From an uncultured Paracoccus sp. (GTDB lineage Bacteria > Pseudomonadota > Alphaproteobacteria > Rhodobacterales > Rhodobacteraceae), in assembly GCA_937859005.1 (NCBI GenBank), contig CALLYR010000106.1, forward strand, positions 1 to 16,680: a stretch of DNA of 16,680 bases, in the 5' to 3' direction. The notes under the pieces are model-generated. The model was not told where the DNA came from, did no database searches, and saw only the letters and a list, made by a program, of their open reading frames with translations. The stretch's first letter is position 1. Each line of letters starts with the position of its first letter. This document shows, piece after piece, positions 1 through 7,213 of this stretch. Both the position numbers and the translations under genes were made by a program.

Positions 1-11
1 AGGGGCTGTAA
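1..11 (+). CDS. nuoJ: 3' end of nuoJ (partial, last codons)
   Basis: The first bases read as the end of a frame finishing Gly-Leu-stop (TAA at 9-11). The two bases before it (AG) fit a Gln codon split by the window edge. nuoJ is the invariable gene before nuoK in bacterial complex I operons, so this is probably the NuoJ C-terminus. The alternative is the frame that stays open from position 2 to a TGA at 86-88, overlapping the nuoK ATG. I prefer the TAA because a perfect inverted repeat follows it directly and fits an intergenic spacer. Only the stop codon is really visible, so identity rests on gene order. Confidence 0.5.
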
Positions 12-18
12 CCGGCTG

Positions 19-43
19 CGCGCCCGACGGATTGGCGGGCGCG
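19..43 (+). repeat. Perfect 8-bp inverted repeat (hairpin) between nuoJ and nuoK
   Basis: CGCGCCCG (19-26) and CGGGCGCG (36-43) are exact reverse complements around a 9-nt loop, which gives a very stable all-GC stem. It lies between the probable nuoJ stop and the nuoK ribosome-binding site (GGAGG at 70-74, 10 nt before ATG). There is no T-run behind it, so a full intrinsic terminator is unlikely inside this operon. A stabilising, processing or translation-modulating mRNA hairpin is more plausible, but that is inference. Confidence 0.55.
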
Positions 44-84
44 AACGAGACGAAAACCGGCAACGGACCGGAGGGACGGAAAGA

Positions 85-390
85 ATGATCGGACTGACAC
101 ATTACCTGGTCGTGGGGGCGATCCTGTTCGTCACCGGCGTGTTCGGCATCTTCGTCAACCGCAAGAACGTGATCGTCATCCTGATGTCGATCGAACTGAT
201 CCTGCTGTCGGTGAACGTGAATTTCGTCGCCTTCTCGGCCCATCTGGGCGACCTGGCGGGACAGGTCTTCACCATGTTCGTGCTGACCGTGGCCGCGGCC
301 GAGGCGGCGATCGGGCTGGCGATCCTCGTGGTGTTCTTCCGCAACCGCGGCACCATCGCGGTCGAAGACGTCAGCGTGATGAAAGGCTGA
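85..390 (+). CDS. nuoK: NADH-quinone oxidoreductase subunit K (complex I)
   Basis: This is the small membrane subunit of proton-pumping NADH:quinone oxidoreductase, homologous to mitochondrial ND4L and Paracoccus Nqo11, in the cytoplasmic membrane. The 101-residue product has the usual family length. It has three hydrophobic helices at about 5-24, 28-52 and 60-86. The two membrane-buried glutamates essential for proton transfer are present as Glu37 (in MSIELILLSVN) and Glu73 (in TVAAAEAAIGLAI), matching E. coli Glu36 and Glu72. The ATG is preceded by GGAGG at 70-74. The gene lies 7 nt before nuoL and is clearly co-transcribed with it. Nothing is truncated or unusual. Confidence 0.97.
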   Translation: MIGLTHYLVVGAILFVTGVFGIFVNRKNVIVILMSIELILLSVNVNFVAFSAHLGDLAGQVFTMFVLTVAAAEAAIGLAILVVFFRNRGTIAVEDVSVMKG

Positions 391-397
391 GGCGCGC

Positions 398-2623
398 ATG
401 GAAAAGTTCATCCTTCTGGCTCCGCTGGCGGCAGCGCTGATCGCGGGCTTCGGCTGGCGGGTCATTTCCGAAAAGGGCGCGCAGATCCTGACCACGGGAG
501 TACTGTTCCTGTGCTGCGCCCTGTCCTGGATCGTGTTCCTGGGCTTTGACGGCGAACCACGGCACATCCCGGTCATGGACTGGATCGTGACCGGCGATTT
601 CGCCGCGGAATGGTCGATCCGCATGGACCGGTTGACTGCGATCATGCTGATCGTGGTGACCACGGTCTCGGCGCTCGTCCATCTGTATTCGATGGGCTAC
701 ATGGCCCATGACGACAACTGGTCCGAGGACGAGCCTTACCGCGCCCGCTTCTTCGCCTACCTGTCCTTCTTCACCTTCACCATGCTGGCGCTGGTGACGG
801 CCGACAACCTGTTGCAGATGTTCTTCGGCTGGGAAGGGGTGGGGCTCGCCTCGTATCTGCTGATCGGCTTCTATTACCGCAAGGAGAGCGCGCTGGACGC
901 GCAGATGAAGGCCTTCATCGTCAACCGGGTGGGTGACTTCGGCTTCCTGCTGGGAATCTTCGCGATCTGGTGGATGACTGGCTCGGTCCGCTTCGACGAG
1001 ATCTTCGCGCAGGTGCCGCAACTGGCGCAGACCGAGATGCATTTCCTGTGGCGCGACTGGAACGCCGCCAATGTGATCGGGGTGCTGCTGTTCATCGGCG
1101 CGATGGGCAAGTCGGCGCAGCTTGGCCTGCACACCTGGCTGCCCGATGCGATGGAGGGCCCGACCCCGGTGTCCGCGCTGATCCACGCCGCGACCATGGT
1201 GACGGCGGGCGTGTTCCTGGTCTGCCGGATGTCGCCGCTGTATGAATTCGCGCCCGACGCAAAGAACTTCATCGTCTTCATCGGCGCCTCGACCGCATTC
1301 TTTGCCGCGACGGTGGGGCTGGTGCAGAACGACATCAAGCGCGTGATCGCCTATTCGACCTGTTCTCAGCTTGGCTACATGTTCGTGGCGGCGGGCGTCG
1401 GCGTCTATTCCGTGGCGATGTTCCACCTGTTCACCCATGCCTTCTTCAAGGCGATGCTGTTCCTGGGCGCGGGGTCCGTGATCCACGCGATGCACCACGA
1501 ACAGGACATGCGGAACTATGGCGGGCTCCGGAAGAAGATCCCCTATACCTTCTGGGCGATGCTGATCGGGACGCTGGCGATCACCGGCGTCGGCATCCCG
1601 CTGACCACCATCGGCTTTGCCGGCTTCCTGTCCAAGGATGCGGTGATCGAAAGCGCCTATGCCTCGGGGTCGGGCTATGCCTTCTGGCTGCTGGTCATCG
1701 CGGCCTGCTTCACCAGCTTCTATTCCTGGCGGCTGATGTTCCTGACCTTCTGGGGCGAGCCGCGCCCGCGGAAGGTCTGGGATCCGGAAATCAAGGCCGA
1801 GGAAGAAGTCCAGCCCGGTCACGGCCACGCTCATGACGATCATCACGGCGGCCTGCACGCCTATGAACATGCGCATGAAAGCCCGATGGTCATGCTGGTG
1901 CCGCTGGGAGTTCTTTCCCTCGGCGCGATCTTCGCGGGGATGCTGTGGTATGCGCCTTTCTTCGGCGATCATGATCGGGTGACGCAGTTCTTCCACATGC
2001 CGCATGTGGCGGCAGCGGCCGATCACGGGGGGGCAGAGCCCGCCGATCATACGGCGGCCCCGGCCGAGACCGCGAGCGAAGCTCCGGTTCATGCCGATGC
2101 ATCCGAACCCGCCGTGACCGCCCCTGACGGGGCCGAGGCCGAAGCACCGGCGGCAGCGGTCGTCGCGGCCCCGGTGGGCGGCGCGATCTACATGCACCCC
2201 GACAACCATGTCATCGACGAGGCGCATCACGCCCCCGTCTGGGTGAAGGTCTCGCCCTTCATCGCCATGCTGATCGGGCTGGGGGTGGCCTGGGTCATGT
2301 ATATCCGCGCCCCCTGGGCGCCGGCGCGGCTGGCCGCGATCCAGCGGCCGCTGTACCGCTTTCTGCTGAACAAGTGGTATTTCGATGAGCTTTACGACTG
2401 GGCTTTCGTCCGGCCCGCGCGCTGGCTGGGACGGGTACTGTGGAGGGGGGGCGACCAGGGCACCATCGACGGGGCCATCAATGGCGTCGCCATGGGGCTG
2501 ATCCCGCGGATGACGCGCTTCGCCGGCCGCGTCCAGTCGGGCTATCTGTTCCACTATGCCTTTGGCATGGTGCTGGGTCTCGTCGGCCTTCTGATCTGGA
2601 TGATGACGCGGGGCGCATACTGA
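398..2623 (+). CDS. nuoL: NADH-quinone oxidoreductase subunit L (complex I), long form
   Basis: This is the distal antiporter-like proton channel subunit of complex I (ND5/Nqo12 family), a polytopic inner-membrane protein. Hallmarks are GWEGVG with the key Glu146, the channel lysine Lys238 in GAMGKSAQ, the HTWLPDAMEGPTPVSALIHA motif at 245-264, and Lys413 in GFLSKDA. They correspond to E. coli Glu144, Lys229 and Lys399. The C-terminal part carries the long lateral amphipathic helix (about 635-715) and a last membrane helix. At 741 residues it is well over 100 residues longer than E. coli NuoL (613). The excess includes a histidine-rich loop (475-493) and an Ala/Glu/Pro-rich stretch (about 538-596). 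The start has a GAGG overlapping the nuoK stop. nuoM follows after a single base. Confidence 0.98.
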   Translation: MEKFILLAPLAAALIAGFGWRVISEKGAQILTTGVLFLCCALSWIVFLGFDGEPRHIPVMDWIVTGDFAAEWSIRMDRLTAIMLIVVTTVSALVHLYSMGYMAHDDNWSEDEPYRARFFAYLSFFTFTMLALVTADNLLQMFFGWEGVGLASYLLIGFYYRKESALDAQMKAFIVNRVGDFGFLLGIFAIWWMTGSVRFDEIFAQVPQLAQTEMHFLWRDWNAANVIGVLLFIGAMGKSAQLGLHTWLPDAMEGPTPVSALIHAATMVTAGVFLVCRMSPLYEFAPDAKNFIVFIGASTAFFAATVGLVQNDIKRVIAYSTCSQLGYMFVAAGVGVYSVAMFHLFTHAFFKAMLFLGAGSVIHAMHHEQDMRNYGGLRKKIPYTFWAMLIGTLAITGVGIPLTTIGFAGFLSKDAVIESAYASGSGYAFWLLVIAACFTSFYSWRLMFLTFWGEPRPRKVWDPEIKAEEEVQPGHGHAHDDHHGGLHAYEHAHESPMVMLVPLGVLSLGAIFAGMLWYAPFFGDHDRVTQFFHMPHVAAAADHGGAEPADHTAAPAETASEAPVHADASEPAVTAPDGAEAEAPAAAVVAAPVGGAIYMHPDNHVIDEAHHAPVWVKVSPFIAMLIGLGVAWVMYIRAPWAPARLAAIQRPLYRFLLNKWYFDELYDWAFVRPARWLGRVLWRGGDQGTIDGAINGVAMGLIPRMTRFAGRVQSGYLFHYAFGMVLGLVGLLIWMMTRGAY

Positions 2624-2624
2624 G

Positions 2625-4172
2625 ATGACCAATCTTCTGTCCATCATCACCTTCCTGCCCATCGTGGCGGCGCTGATCCTGGCGCTGTTCCTGAGGGGCG
2701 AGGACGAGGCTGCGGCCCGCAACGCCAAATGGCTGGCGCTGGTGGCCACGACCGCCACCTTCATCATCTCCTGCTTCGTGCTGGCGGGGTTCAACCCGCA
2801 GGACACCGGCTTTCAGTTCGTCGAGGACCGGCCCTGGATCATGGGGCTGCGCTACAAGCTGGGCGTGGACGGGATCTCGATCCTGTTCGTGATGCTGACC
2901 ACGGCGCTGATGCCGCTGACGATCCTGTCCACCTGGGAAGTCACCAGCCGCGTCAAGGACTACATGATCGCCTTCCTGGTTCTGGAAGGGCTGATGATCG
3001 GGGTCTTCGTGGCGCTCGACCTGTTCCTGTTCTATCTGTTCTTCGAGGCAGGGCTGATCCCGATGTTCCTGCTGATCGGGATCTGGGGGGGCAAGGACCG
3101 CATCTACGCCAGCTTCAAGTTCTTCCTCTATACCTTCCTGGGCTCGGTGCTGATGCTGGTTGCGATGATCGCGATGCTGCGCATGGCCGGCACCACCGAC
3201 ATCCCGACGCTGATGGGCTTCCATTTCCCCAGCGAGCCGATCCCGGTCCTGGGATGGCGGCTGCTGGGCGGGGTTCAGATGCTGCTGTTCCTGGCGTTCC
3301 TTGCGTCCTTCGCGGTCAAGCTGCCGATGTGGCCGGTCCATACCTGGCTGCCCGATGCCCACGTCCAGGCGCCGACCGCGGCGTCGGTCCTGCTGGCCGC
3401 GGTGCTGCTGAAGATGGGGGGCTACGGCTTCCTGCGCTTCAGCCTGCCAATGTTCCCGGAAGCGTCTGCCATCGCGCAGCCGGTGATCTTCTGGCTGTCG
3501 GCGATCGCGATCGTCTATACCAGCCTCGTCGCGCTGGCGCAGACCGACATGAAGAAGCTGATCGCCTATTCATCGGTCGCCCACATGGGCTATGTCACGC
3601 TGGGCATCTTTGCCGTGAACCAGCCGGGGTTGGACGGGGCGATCTTCCAGATGCTGTCGCACGGCTTCATCTCGGGGGCGCTGTTCCTGCTGGTCGGTGT
3701 CATCTATGACCGGATGCACACGCGGGAAATCGACGCCTATGGCGGGCTGGTCAACCGCATGCCGATCTATGCGCTGGTATTCATGTTCTTCACCATGGCG
3801 AACGTGGGCCTGCCCGGCACCTCCGGCTTCGTGGGTGAATTCCTGACGCTGCTGGGTGTCTTCCGGGTCAATACCTGGGTCGCCTTTGTCGCGACCTCGG
3901 GGGTGATCCTGTCAGCGTGCTATGCGCTGTGGCTCTATCGCCGGATCAGCCTGGGGCAGCTGGTCAAGACCAGTCTGACCACGATCACCGAGATGAGACC
4001 GCGCGAACGCTGGATCTTTGCGCCGCTGATTGCCATGACGCTGCTGCTGGGGATCTATCCGCGGGCGGTCACGGATATCACCGGCCCGTCGGTCGCCGCA
4101 CTTCTGAACCAATACGATACCAGCCTGGCTGCGGCCGCGCCGCAGGATGCGCTGACCGTGGCCAGCCACTAG
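2625..4172 (+). CDS. nuoM: NADH-quinone oxidoreductase subunit M (complex I)
   Basis: This is the second antiporter-like proton channel subunit of complex I (ND4/Nqo13 family), about 14 membrane helices in the cytoplasmic membrane. Its 515 residues are normal for the family. Functional residues are visible: Glu141 in FFEAGLIPMF, Lys232 in KLPMWPVHTWLPDAH, Lys263 in LLKMGGYG and Glu405 in GFVGEF, corresponding to E. coli Glu144, Lys234, Lys265 and Glu407. The ATG begins one base after the nuoL TGA, so translation is probably coupled to nuoL; no strong separate ribosome-binding site is seen. The gene ends 9 nt before nuoN. The frame contains a run of seven G at 3085-3091 but stays intact. Confidence 0.98.
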   Translation: MTNLLSIITFLPIVAALILALFLRGEDEAAARNAKWLALVATTATFIISCFVLAGFNPQDTGFQFVEDRPWIMGLRYKLGVDGISILFVMLTTALMPLTILSTWEVTSRVKDYMIAFLVLEGLMIGVFVALDLFLFYLFFEAGLIPMFLLIGIWGGKDRIYASFKFFLYTFLGSVLMLVAMIAMLRMAGTTDIPTLMGFHFPSEPIPVLGWRLLGGVQMLLFLAFLASFAVKLPMWPVHTWLPDAHVQAPTAASVLLAAVLLKMGGYGFLRFSLPMFPEASAIAQPVIFWLSAIAIVYTSLVALAQTDMKKLIAYSSVAHMGYVTLGIFAVNQPGLDGAIFQMLSHGFISGALFLLVGVIYDRMHTREIDAYGGLVNRMPIYALVFMFFTMANVGLPGTSGFVGEFLTLLGVFRVNTWVAFVATSGVILSACYALWLYRRISLGQLVKTSLTTITEMRPRERWIFAPLIAMTLLLGIYPRAVTDITGPSVAALLNQYDTSLAAAAPQDALTVASH

Positions 4173-4181
4173 GGGACGCCG

Positions 4182-5675
4182 ATGACCTCGCTTGATCTTT
4201 CCATCATCCTGCCGGAGGCGGTGCTTGCGCTTTATGCGCTGGTGGCGCTGATGCTGGGGGCGTTCATGGGCAAGGACGGCATCGCGCGGACGCTGTCCTG
4301 GCTGACGGTTCTGCTGCTGCTGGGCACGGCCTTCGCCATCGGGTGGAGGCTGCGGCTGGATACCTCCGGCTTCTTCGGCATGTTCATCGACGACGCCTTT
4401 GCGCGTTTCGCCAAGGTGGTGATCCTGATTTCTGCCGCAGCCGTCCTGGCGATGAGCATCGATTACCTGGAACGCACCAACCTGCTGCGGTTCGAACTGC
4501 CGATCCTGATCGTTCTGGCCGTGGTCGGCATGATGATGATGGTGTCGGCCGGCGATCTGCTGTCGCTATACCTGGGACTGGAACTGCAGTCCCTGTCGCT
4601 TTACGTCGTGGCCGCGCTGCGCCGCGAATCCGCGCGCTCGTCCGAGGCGGGGCTGAAGTATTTCGTGCTCGGCTCGCTCAGTTCGGGGATGCTGCTTTAC
4701 GGAGCCTCGCTGGTCTATGGCTTTGCGGGCACGACCAATCTGGCAGGTATCCTGCAGGTCGTGGATGGCGGGCAGATGCCGCTGGGGCTGCTGTTCGGAC
4801 TGGTGTTCCTGCTGGTCGGGCTGGCCTTCAAGGTGTCGGCCGTGCCCTTCCACATGTGGACGCCGGATGTCTATGAAGGCTCGCCCACGCCGGTGACGGC
4901 CTTCTTTGCCACCGCGCCCAAGGTTGCCGCCATGGCGCTGATCGGGCGGCTGATCTGGGGCGCCTTCGGCAATGTGCCGGGCGACTGGGGCCAGATCATC
5001 GCCGTCATGGCGGTGCTGTCGATGTTCCTGGGCTCGATCGCCGGCATCGGGCAGCGCGACATCAAGCGGCTGATGGCCTATTCCTCGATTGCGCATATGG
5101 GCTTTGCACTGGTGGGTCTGGCCGCGGGCACCGAATACGGCGTACAGGCGATGCTGATGTATATGGCGATCTATGCCGTCATGAATATCGGCACCTTCGC
5201 CTTCATCCTGTCGATGGAACGCGACGGTCGCCCCGTGACCTCGCTGGAGGATCTGCATCTGTTCGCCCGCGCCCGGCCGCTGGGTGCGATGGCCATGCTG
5301 GTCCTGATGTTCAGCATGGCGGGCGTGCCGCCGATGCTGGGCTTCTTCGCCAAGCTGGCGGTGCTGAACGCCGCGGTGCAGGCCAACATGAGCTGGCTGG
5401 CGGTGCTGGGCGTCATCGCTTCGGTGATCGGGGCGTTCTATTACCTGCGCATCGTCTATTACATGTATTTCGGGACGCCGCGCGACGAGGTCATGGACAG
5501 CCGCATGGGCGGGGCACAGTGGCTGGCGCTGGTCGGATCGGCCGGGGTAATGGTGCTGGGGGCCATCTCGATGCTGGGCGTCGATCAGGCTGCTGCGCGG
5601 GCTGCCGCATCGCTCGTCACGCCCAATACGGCGGCCAGCGATGCGGTGGCGATCGCCACCAAACCCGTTGACTGA
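4182..5675 (+). CDS. nuoN: NADH-quinone oxidoreductase subunit N (complex I)
   Basis: This is the third antiporter-like subunit of complex I (ND2/Nqo14 family), next to NuoK in the membrane arm. The 497-residue hydrophobic protein retains Glu134 in LGLELQSLSLY, Lys217 in FKVSAVPFHMWTPDVYEG and Lys247 in APKVAA, equivalent to E. coli Glu133, Lys217 and Lys247. AGGGG at 4171-4175, overlapping the nuoM stop, provides the ribosome-binding site. It is the last complex I gene of the operon. Its 3' end overlaps the start of birA in another frame, so the transcript runs on into non-respiratory genes. The last 25 or so residues are Ala-rich and poorly conserved, as expected for a C-terminal tail. Confidence 0.98.
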   Translation: MTSLDLSIILPEAVLALYALVALMLGAFMGKDGIARTLSWLTVLLLLGTAFAIGWRLRLDTSGFFGMFIDDAFARFAKVVILISAAAVLAMSIDYLERTNLLRFELPILIVLAVVGMMMMVSAGDLLSLYLGLELQSLSLYVVAALRRESARSSEAGLKYFVLGSLSSGMLLYGASLVYGFAGTTNLAGILQVVDGGQMPLGLLFGLVFLLVGLAFKVSAVPFHMWTPDVYEGSPTPVTAFFATAPKVAAMALIGRLIWGAFGNVPGDWGQIIAVMAVLSMFLGSIAGIGQRDIKRLMAYSSIAHMGFALVGLAAGTEYGVQAMLMYMAIYAVMNIGTFAFILSMERDGRPVTSLEDLHLFARARPLGAMAMLVLMFSMAGVPPMLGFFAKLAVLNAAVQANMSWLAVLGVIASVIGAFYYLRIVYYMYFGTPRDEVMDSRMGGAQWLALVGSAGVMVLGAISMLGVDQAAARAAASLVTPNTAASDAVAIATKPVD

Positions 5676-6432
5676 CGACTGGCCCGAGGGGGTTGCGCGC
5701 CATGTGCTGGCGCGCACCGACAGCACCAATGCCGAAGCCTTGCGCCTGGCCCCCGACCTGCGGGGGCCGGCATGGATAATGGCCCATGCGCAGACGGCGG
5801 GTCGCGGCCGGCGCGGACGGGGCTGGTCGATGCAGCCGGGAAATTTCGCCGCGACCCTGCTGACCCGGCCCCACGGCAGTCCTGCCGATGCCTCGCAACT
5901 GAGTTTCGTTGCGGCGCTGGCGCTGCATGAGGCGCTGGGCACCGTCTGCGGTCCCGCCGCGCGTCTGTCGATCAAATGGCCCAACGACGTGCTGCTGAAC
6001 AATGGCAAGGTTGCGGGCATCCTGCTGGAAAGCGCAGGCAGCGGAACAGGGATCGAGGCCGTTGCCGTCGGCATCGGCGTCAACCTGGCCGCCGCCCCCG
6101 ATCCGGCCGAACTGGAACAGGGCGCGACTGCGCCCGTCTCGGTCCTGGGCGAGATCGGCCATGTCGTCACCCCCGAGGATTTCCTGGATCTGCTGGCCCC
6201 CGCCTTTGCCCGCTGGCAACATCAACTGGCGACCTGGGGCTTCGGCCCGATCCGCACCGCCTGGATGGCGCGGGCCGCGCGGCTGGGCCAGATCATCACT
6301 GCCCGAACCGGCAGCACGATCCGCACGGGGCGGTTCGATGGTATCGACGACAGCGGCGCGCTGATCCTGACGACTGCCGCCGGGCGGCAGGTCATTCCTG
6401 CGGCCGATATCTATTTCGCCGAAGGGGCGTGA
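5668..6432 (+). CDS. birA: Biotin--[acetyl-CoA-carboxylase] ligase (class I, no DNA-binding domain)
   Basis: This enzyme activates biotin with ATP to biotinyl-5'-AMP and transfers it to the lysine of biotin carboxyl carrier domains (acetyl-CoA, propionyl-CoA and pyruvate carboxylases). Visible motifs, numbered from TTG 5668, are DSTN at 18-21, QTAGRGRRGRGW at 42-53 (adenylate-binding loop), KWPNDVLL from Lys103 and GKVAGILLE with Lys114 (E. coli Lys183). A small C-terminal beta domain follows. There is no N-terminal helix-turn-helix, so it is a ligase only and not a bio-operon repressor. Start choice: the frame has an ATG at 5641, but it would add nine residues unlike the family and overlap nuoN by 35 nt. 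TTG at 5668 gives a short 8-nt overlap and begins close to the conserved region. Neither has a clear ribosome-binding site, which suggests coupling to nuoN termination. coaX follows after one base. Confidence 0.9.
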   Translation: MTDDWPEGVARHVLARTDSTNAEALRLAPDLRGPAWIMAHAQTAGRGRRGRGWSMQPGNFAATLLTRPHGSPADASQLSFVAALALHEALGTVCGPAARLSIKWPNDVLLNNGKVAGILLESAGSGTGIEAVAVGIGVNLAAAPDPAELEQGATAPVSVLGEIGHVVTPEDFLDLLAPAFARWQHQLATWGFGPIRTAWMARAARLGQIITARTGSTIRTGRFDGIDDSGALILTTAAGRQVIPAADIYFAEGA

Positions 6433-6433
6433 C

Positions 6434-7213
6434 ATGCTGCTGTGCATCGACACCGGCAACACCAACAGCGTCTTTTCCATCTGGGACGGGTCGCAGTTCC
6501 TGTGCCACTGGCGCATATCGACCGAACACCGGCGGACGGCGGATGAATATTACGTCTGGTTGTCCTCGCTGATGGTCCTGCACAAGCTGGATGTGACCAT
6601 CGACACCTGCATCATCAGTTCGACCGTGCCGCGGGTGGTGTTCAATCTTCGGGTGCTGTGCAACCGTTACTTCGACACAAGGCCGCTGGTCGTGGGCCGG
6701 CCCGACTGCATGCTGCCGGCCGCCCCGCGCGTCGATCCCGGCGCCACGGTGGGGCCGGACCGGATCGTCAATACCTGGGCGGCCTTCGACCTTCACGGCC
6801 CCGACCTGACGGTGGTCGATTTCGGCACCGCCACGACCTTCGACGTGGTGGATACCGACGGCGCCTATGTCGGGGGCGTGATCGCGCCGGGGGTCAATCT
6901 GTCGCTCGAGGCGCTGCATATGGGGGCGGCCAGCCTGCCCCATGTCGATATCACAAAGCCGCAGGCGGTCATCGGCACGAATACGGTTGCCTGCATCCAG
7001 TCAGGCGTGTTCTGGGGTTATGTCGGGCTGGTGCGGGAAATCTGTTATCGCATCGCCGAGGAACGGGGTCGACCGATGAAGGTGATTGCAACCGGCGGGC
7101 TTGCGCCGCTGTTCGATCAGGCCGACGGGCTGTTCCACACATGGGACGAGTATTTGACGATGCACGGGCTGCGGCTCATCCACGATCACAACAGGGAGAT
7201 GGGCAATGTCTGA
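6434..7213 (+). CDS. coaX: Type III pantothenate kinase
   Basis: This enzyme phosphorylates pantothenate with ATP, the first step of coenzyme A synthesis, in the cytoplasm. The 259-residue product is of the CoaX family and unrelated to CoaA. Diagnostic motifs are the N-terminal phosphate loop IDTGNTNS with Asp6, GPDRIVN at 107-113 (pantothenate site), VVDFGTATTFD with catalytic Asp129 at 127-137, GGVIAPG, and the late GTNTVACIQSGVFWG segment. Type III kinases are, as a family, not feedback-inhibited by CoA. AAGGGG at 6422-6427, inside the end of birA, is a good ribosome-binding site 6 nt before the ATG. The 3' end overlaps the RNase J start by 8 nt. Confidence 0.96.
   Translation: MLLCIDTGNTNSVFSIWDGSQFLCHWRISTEHRRTADEYYVWLSSLMVLHKLDVTIDTCIISSTVPRVVFNLRVLCNRYFDTRPLVVGRPDCMLPAAPRVDPGATVGPDRIVNTWAAFDLHGPDLTVVDFGTATTFDVVDTDGAYVGGVIAPGVNLSLEALHMGAASLPHVDITKPQAVIGTNTVACIQSGVFWGYVGLVREICYRIAEERGRPMKVIATGGLAPLFDQADGLFHTWDEYLTMHGLRLIHDHNREMGNV

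Noticed and set aside
19..219. Inverted repeats as part of a CRISPR array or mobile element end
   Set aside because: There are no regularly spaced direct repeats, no transposase or integrase, and no target-site duplication anywhere in the window.
371..2806. 811-codon open frame on the minus strand opposite nuoL
   Set aside because: It mirrors nuoL codon positions in a GC-rich gene, has a His/Arg/Gln-rich low-complexity translation with no recognisable domain, and lacks a ribosome-binding site.
4566..6170. 534-codon minus-strand frame across nuoN and birA
   Set aside because: It is antisense to two well-identified genes, its composition is typical of GC-driven shadow frames, and it has no motif.
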